Below are positions 61,618-64,000 of a DNA stretch of 64,000 nucleotides, piece by piece. Within the stretch, counting starts at the first letter, position 1; every line of letters starts with the position of its first letter. The translations under genes and the position numbers were made by a program. The notes beneath the pieces were generated by a model. It saw only the letters and a list, made by a program, of their open reading frames with translations. It had not been told where the DNA came from and ran no database searches. The DNA is from Bog-877 sp050734135 (lineage in GTDB: Bacteria; Chloroflexota; Dormibacteria; Aeolococcales; Bog-877). Location of the stretch: the NCBI GenBank assembly GCA_050734135.1, contig JBOHUG010000054.1, positions 54,258 to 118,257 of the forward strand, read 5' to 3'.

Positions 61618-63558
61618 ATGATGGTCAACCAAACCAAAGACGCGATCCTTCTGGTTGACAAGAAGACCCGTCGCGTCCTCGATCTCAACACCAGCGCGCT
61701 CCTGCTCACCGGGTACGAGCGCGCCGAACTTATCGGAGCCTTACTCTCCAAGCTCATCTTCCCGTCTGACGGAGGAGCCGAGCGGAGTCGCCTTGTTGCC
61801 GCGACAAGTGGGGCCACTGTAATCGCCCGGCGACGCTGTCTTCGCCAGGACGGATCGTCAATCGAAGTCGAGATCGAACAGCGAGGGCTCGAGGATGGAA
61901 GGATCCTCGCGGTAGTCCGAAGCGCGCGCCAGCTCGGACGAGCGGTAGGGCAGCTCAGCCAGACGCTGACTCGCTTCGACCTGTTCGTGGCCACCGTCGA
62001 TCGCGGGGGGCGGATCTCGCACGCGAATCCGGCACTGTGCGCCCTGACCGGCTGGGGCGTCGACGACCTGGTCGGGCGGCGACTCGATGACCTGCTACCC
62101 AGTGGCGCCGGCCCTGGGCCGAACCAGCCACTGTCGGAAGATTTCCTGGTCGGCGACCTAGAGCACCCGATAACCACCGAGATGGTGACCCAGACCGGCG
62201 AGCGTCGGTCTGTGGTGGTCACTACCCTCCTGGTTCGGGACGGGGCTGGGTCCACGCTGGGAGCTGCCATCTTGGGCCAGGACATGACTCAAGAGCGGGC
62301 CGCCCACTGGGAGCTGGAGCAGAAGTTGCGAGAACGGGAGGACGTGGCGGCTGCGATCTCGCGGCTGCAGCCCGGGGAGAGTTCGGAGGCAACCGCTCGG
62401 TCGCTCTGCGGGGAACTCCGCGGCTTGAACGGCGTGGACTTCTCCGTACTTGTGGCGTTCGGTGCCAAGGGTACCGCCACCGTGCTGGCCATCGATGCTC
62501 CGAAAAGCCTCCCGGTGTCGGCCGGGGAGTTTTTACCTTCTGCCCGGGCCGCCTATCTCATCGAGCGGTCCGCCATGGGACCGTGGGTCGAGCGCTGGCG
62601 GCAGAGAGTGGAGGACGGTCCGTACGGAGCGGCGATGACCCGGGCCAACGTGCAAGCAGCCTCGTACGCGCCTATCCGGTACGGGCACAACACTCTAGGA
62701 GTGCTCTTGGTCGGGTCGCTCCGCTCTGACTCCGCGATGATTGAAAACCTGCCCGCAATTGCCGAGTTTGGCTCCGCTGCCAGCGCGCTCCTGGCCCTCG
62801 ACTTGGAGTCGGACCGGCTCTTCACCGAACGCCGCACCGCGATCCAGGAGATCGTCGACGCAAATGCATTCCATCCCCTCTTCCAACCCATCGTGGACGT
62901 CAGCACGCGCCAGGTTGTCGGATACGAGGCTCTGACTCGCTTTGCCGACGGAGAGTCCCCCGATACCCGTTTCTCCACCGCTTGGAGCGTCGGGTTGGGC
63001 CTGGAACTGGAATTCACCACTTTGGATCGGGCGATTCGGGTTGGTCAAGACCTGCCCCCCGACCACTGGTTGAACGTCAACATCTCTCCAAGGCTCCTGG
63101 ATCACCCGAAGGAGCTCCGGACCGTCCTGCGCGAGGCCAATCGGCCCTTGGTCCTAGAAATCACCGAGCACGAAGTGATAACAGATTACCGCGCGGTGCG
63201 GGAGGCACTCCAGCAACTCAGGCCGATGCGAGTCGCGGTCGATGATGCCGGGGCTGGCATCGCTAACTTCGGGCACATCGTGGAACTTCGGCCCGACTTT
63301 ATCAAGGTGGATATTGGTTTGGTGCGGGGTGTCGATGCCGATCCTGCTCGGCAAGCTATGATCGTGGCGCTCTCTCATTTCGCGCGAGTCACCGGCTGCC
63401 AGCTGATCTCCGAGGGCGTTGAGACCCGCGGCGAAGCCAGGACCCTAAAGTCGTTGGGCGGCGTCGACTTCGCCCAAGGTTACTGGTATGGGCGTCCCAT
63501 GGACTTGGAGAGCATCATCGCTGCACCCAAGAGAGAGCTGGCCATTCTCGCCAGCTGA
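61618..63558 (+). CDS. PAS-PAS-GAF-EAL cyclic-di-GMP phosphodiesterase
   Basis: This 646-residue cytoplasmic sensor has a first PAS domain (LLVDKKTRRVLDLNTSALLL), a second PAS (LFVATVDRGGRISHANPALCALTGW), a GAF-like part (about 245-410) and a C-terminal EAL domain. All phosphodiesterase residues are there: YEALTRF, the Asn of VNISP, Glu in LEITEHEV, DDAGAG, the Lys of FIKVD and the Glu of SEGVET. It should break down c-di-GMP under control of an unknown ligand. ATG 61618 is chosen since the first PAS begins there. No GGDEF domain is fused. It stands alone between two related palindromes. Confidence 0.92.
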   Translation: MMVNQTKDAILLVDKKTRRVLDLNTSALLLTGYERAELIGALLSKLIFPSDGGAERSRLVAATSGATVIARRRCLRQDGSSIEVEIEQRGLEDGRILAVVRSARQLGRAVGQLSQTLTRFDLFVATVDRGGRISHANPALCALTGWGVDDLVGRRLDDLLPSGAGPGPNQPLSEDFLVGDLEHPITTEMVTQTGERRSVVVTTLLVRDGAGSTLGAAILGQDMTQERAAHWELEQKLREREDVAAAISRLQPGESSEATARSLCGELRGLNGVDFSVLVAFGAKGTATVLAIDAPKSLPVSAGEFLPSARAAYLIERSAMGPWVERWRQRVEDGPYGAAMTRANVQAASYAPIRYGHNTLGVLLVGSLRSDSAMIENLPAIAEFGSAASALLALDLESDRLFTERRTAIQEIVDANAFHPLFQPIVDVSTRQVVGYEALTRFADGESPDTRFSTAWSVGLGLELEFTTLDRAIRVGQDLPPDHWLNVNISPRLLDHPKELRTVLREANRPLVLEITEHEVITDYRAVREALQQLRPMRVAVDDAGAGIANFGHIVELRPDFIKVDIGLVRGVDADPARQAMIVALSHFARVTGCQLISEGVETRGEARTLKSLGGVDFAQGYWYGRPMDLESIIAAPKRELAILAS

Positions 63559-63563
63559 GACGC

Positions 63564-63590
63564 GGTCCCAAAGGGAATCCTTGGGGACTG
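63564..63590. repeat. Palindromic element, copy 2
   Basis: GGTCCCAA at 63564-63571 and TTGGGGAC at 63581-63588 pair with one bulge around GGAATC. It starts five bases after the EAL stop, so it may serve as terminator. It is similar in sequence to the element at 61294-61317 upstream of the same gene. Confidence 0.5.
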
Positions 63591-63713
63591 TCATAATCAC
63601 CAAAGGAGGGGTTCAGGGATCCGCTGAAGAGAACCCTGGTAAGGCATGTCGCCGCACTCTACAGCGGACCAACCACGTTCTCTGAATCCATGTTAGCCGC
63701 CTGGGGGGAAGGC

Positions 63714-63880
63714 TCAGCGCCGCCAGGACTGTATCCACGGAGTTTCGGGCCAGTCCTCCTGAGTTGCCATTAGCGGAAGTGCGGTGGCACCGTCGATCGC
63801 CTCGCGCACTATGTCGGCATGGCGAGCGGCCTCTTCGATCAGATGCAGAAGCACCCAGCGCACCGACCACGCCGTGGGCT
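63714..63880 (-). pseudogene. DinB family (DUF664) gene fragment cut by an IS element
   Basis: The C-terminal end of a DinB protein is recognisable: SVRWVLLHLIEEAARHADIVREAIDGATALPL, ending in a WPETPW-like part. The upstream (N-terminal) portion, which should follow to the right, is replaced at 63880/63881 by the IS3-like element. The missing part includes the first metal ligand, so it is not functional. A whole paralogue is at 39324-39920. Confidence 0.75.
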
Positions 63881-64000
63881 TGACCCGATAAGACGGACCG
63901 CCATGATGTGGGGCGAACCCCACAGAGGAGGTCCAGATGGGTCGACGAGAGCGGCGGCGGTTCACCGACGAGTTCAAGGCCGAGGTGGTCGGGCTGGTGC
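63881..64000 (+). mobile_element. IS3-family-like insertion sequence, left end
   Basis: The element appears to start at TGACCCGATAAG (63881), where the DinB homology stops. It continues off the window. It has a non-coding end of about 50 bases, then a transposase frame. The inverted repeat cannot be checked, as the other end is outside. Confidence 0.7.
63937..64000 (+). CDS. IS3-family transposase OrfA, N-terminal fragment
   Basis: An ATG at 63937, five bases after AGAGGAGG, opens a frame starting MGRRERRRFTDEFKAEVV, the typical start of the OrfA helix-turn-helix protein of IS3-family elements. Only 21 codons are in the window; the rest and OrfB must lie to the right. Confidence 0.85.
   Translation, partial: MGRRERRRFTDEFKAEVVGLV

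Noticed and set aside
61618..63558. EAL domain as a degenerate, non-catalytic receptor
   Set aside because: All metal and catalytic residues of active phosphodiesterases are present.
1..64000. CRISPR arrays, rRNA genes, prophage or replication origin
   Set aside because: No regular spaced repeats, rRNA stretches, phage structural genes or DnaA-box clusters were found.

Overview
The window is about 64 kb of high-GC bacterial chromosome. Its gene content is that of a free-living, probably soil, heterotroph. Many GTG and TTG starts, several drug-type ABC-2 exporters, a LppX-like lipoprotein, paired MaoC-type dehydratases, a SigJ-type ECF factor, CGNR and PucR regulators and a K+-independent proton pyrophosphatase point to an actinobacterium or a Chloroflexota/Dormibacterota-like lineage. 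There is no rRNA or ribosomal-protein marker here to settle this, so the placement is inference.

Layout. 1-2.3 kb: 3'-truncated membrane glycosyltransferase and a DUF1003-like membrane protein. 2.3-6.0 kb: sulfate assimilation, with cysD-cysN divergent from cysH and a decayed cysA remnant beyond. 6.3-8.9 kb: polar amino-acid ABC importer (binding protein, permease, ATPase). 9.0-13.1 kb: a VOC protein, then three consecutive broken genes: a hyfC/dynamin chimera, a histidine phosphatase and an SBF-family transporter. 13.3-17.9 kb: aldo/keto reductase, a DppA-type D-aminopeptidase whose only sensible start is ATC, a sedolisin peptidase and a VOC protein. 18.0-22.5 kb: DrrAB-like exporter, MarR regulator and 14-TM MFS exporter with a palindromic operator. 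22.6-25.8 kb: HD hydrolase, Mrp/ApbC ATPase and Fur-family regulator. 25.9-29.7 kb: SipW-type signal peptidase with a TasA-like substrate, divergent from an anchored extracytoplasmic protein. 29.7-36.8 kb: H+-pyrophosphatase, VOC, CinA-like domain, zinc ribbon, SDR, lipoprotein, LysE exporter. 36.8-39.9 kb: YjbR protein, frameshifted acyl-CoA dehydrogenase, two hot-dog dehydratases, DinB. 40.1-45.7 kb: LysM-CHAP protein, hybrid kinase/response regulator pair, a 56-aa small protein, CGNR regulator and HMG-CoA lyase. 46.2-52.5 kb: solute-binding lipoprotein, HyuA-like protein and DUF917 protein, divergent from a PucR regulator. 52.6-60.2 kb: YihY, a second ABC-2 exporter, Rrf2 regulator, AAA/DUF4143 ATPase, and a NAD-epimerase/SigJ divergent pair. 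60.2-64.0 kb: tRNA-Lys remnant, PAS-PAS-GAF-EAL protein flanked by two similar palindromes, and a DinB fragment cut by the start of an IS3-like element.

Genes that work together: CysDN make APS, which a CysH of the iron-sulfur type would reduce. SipW would process the TasA-like protein. The HisKA-REC kinase overlaps its response regulator. MaoC-like, FAS1-like and acyl-CoA dehydrogenase genes form a fatty-acid or beta-oxidation cluster. PucR probably controls the divergent HyuA/DUF917/binding-protein operon, the best candidate here for an undescribed pathway. Broken genes are frequent: cysA, hyfC/dynamin, histidine phosphatase, SBF transporter, acyl-CoA dehydrogenase, DinB and tRNA-Lys. Either this is real decay or part of it is single-base assembly error.
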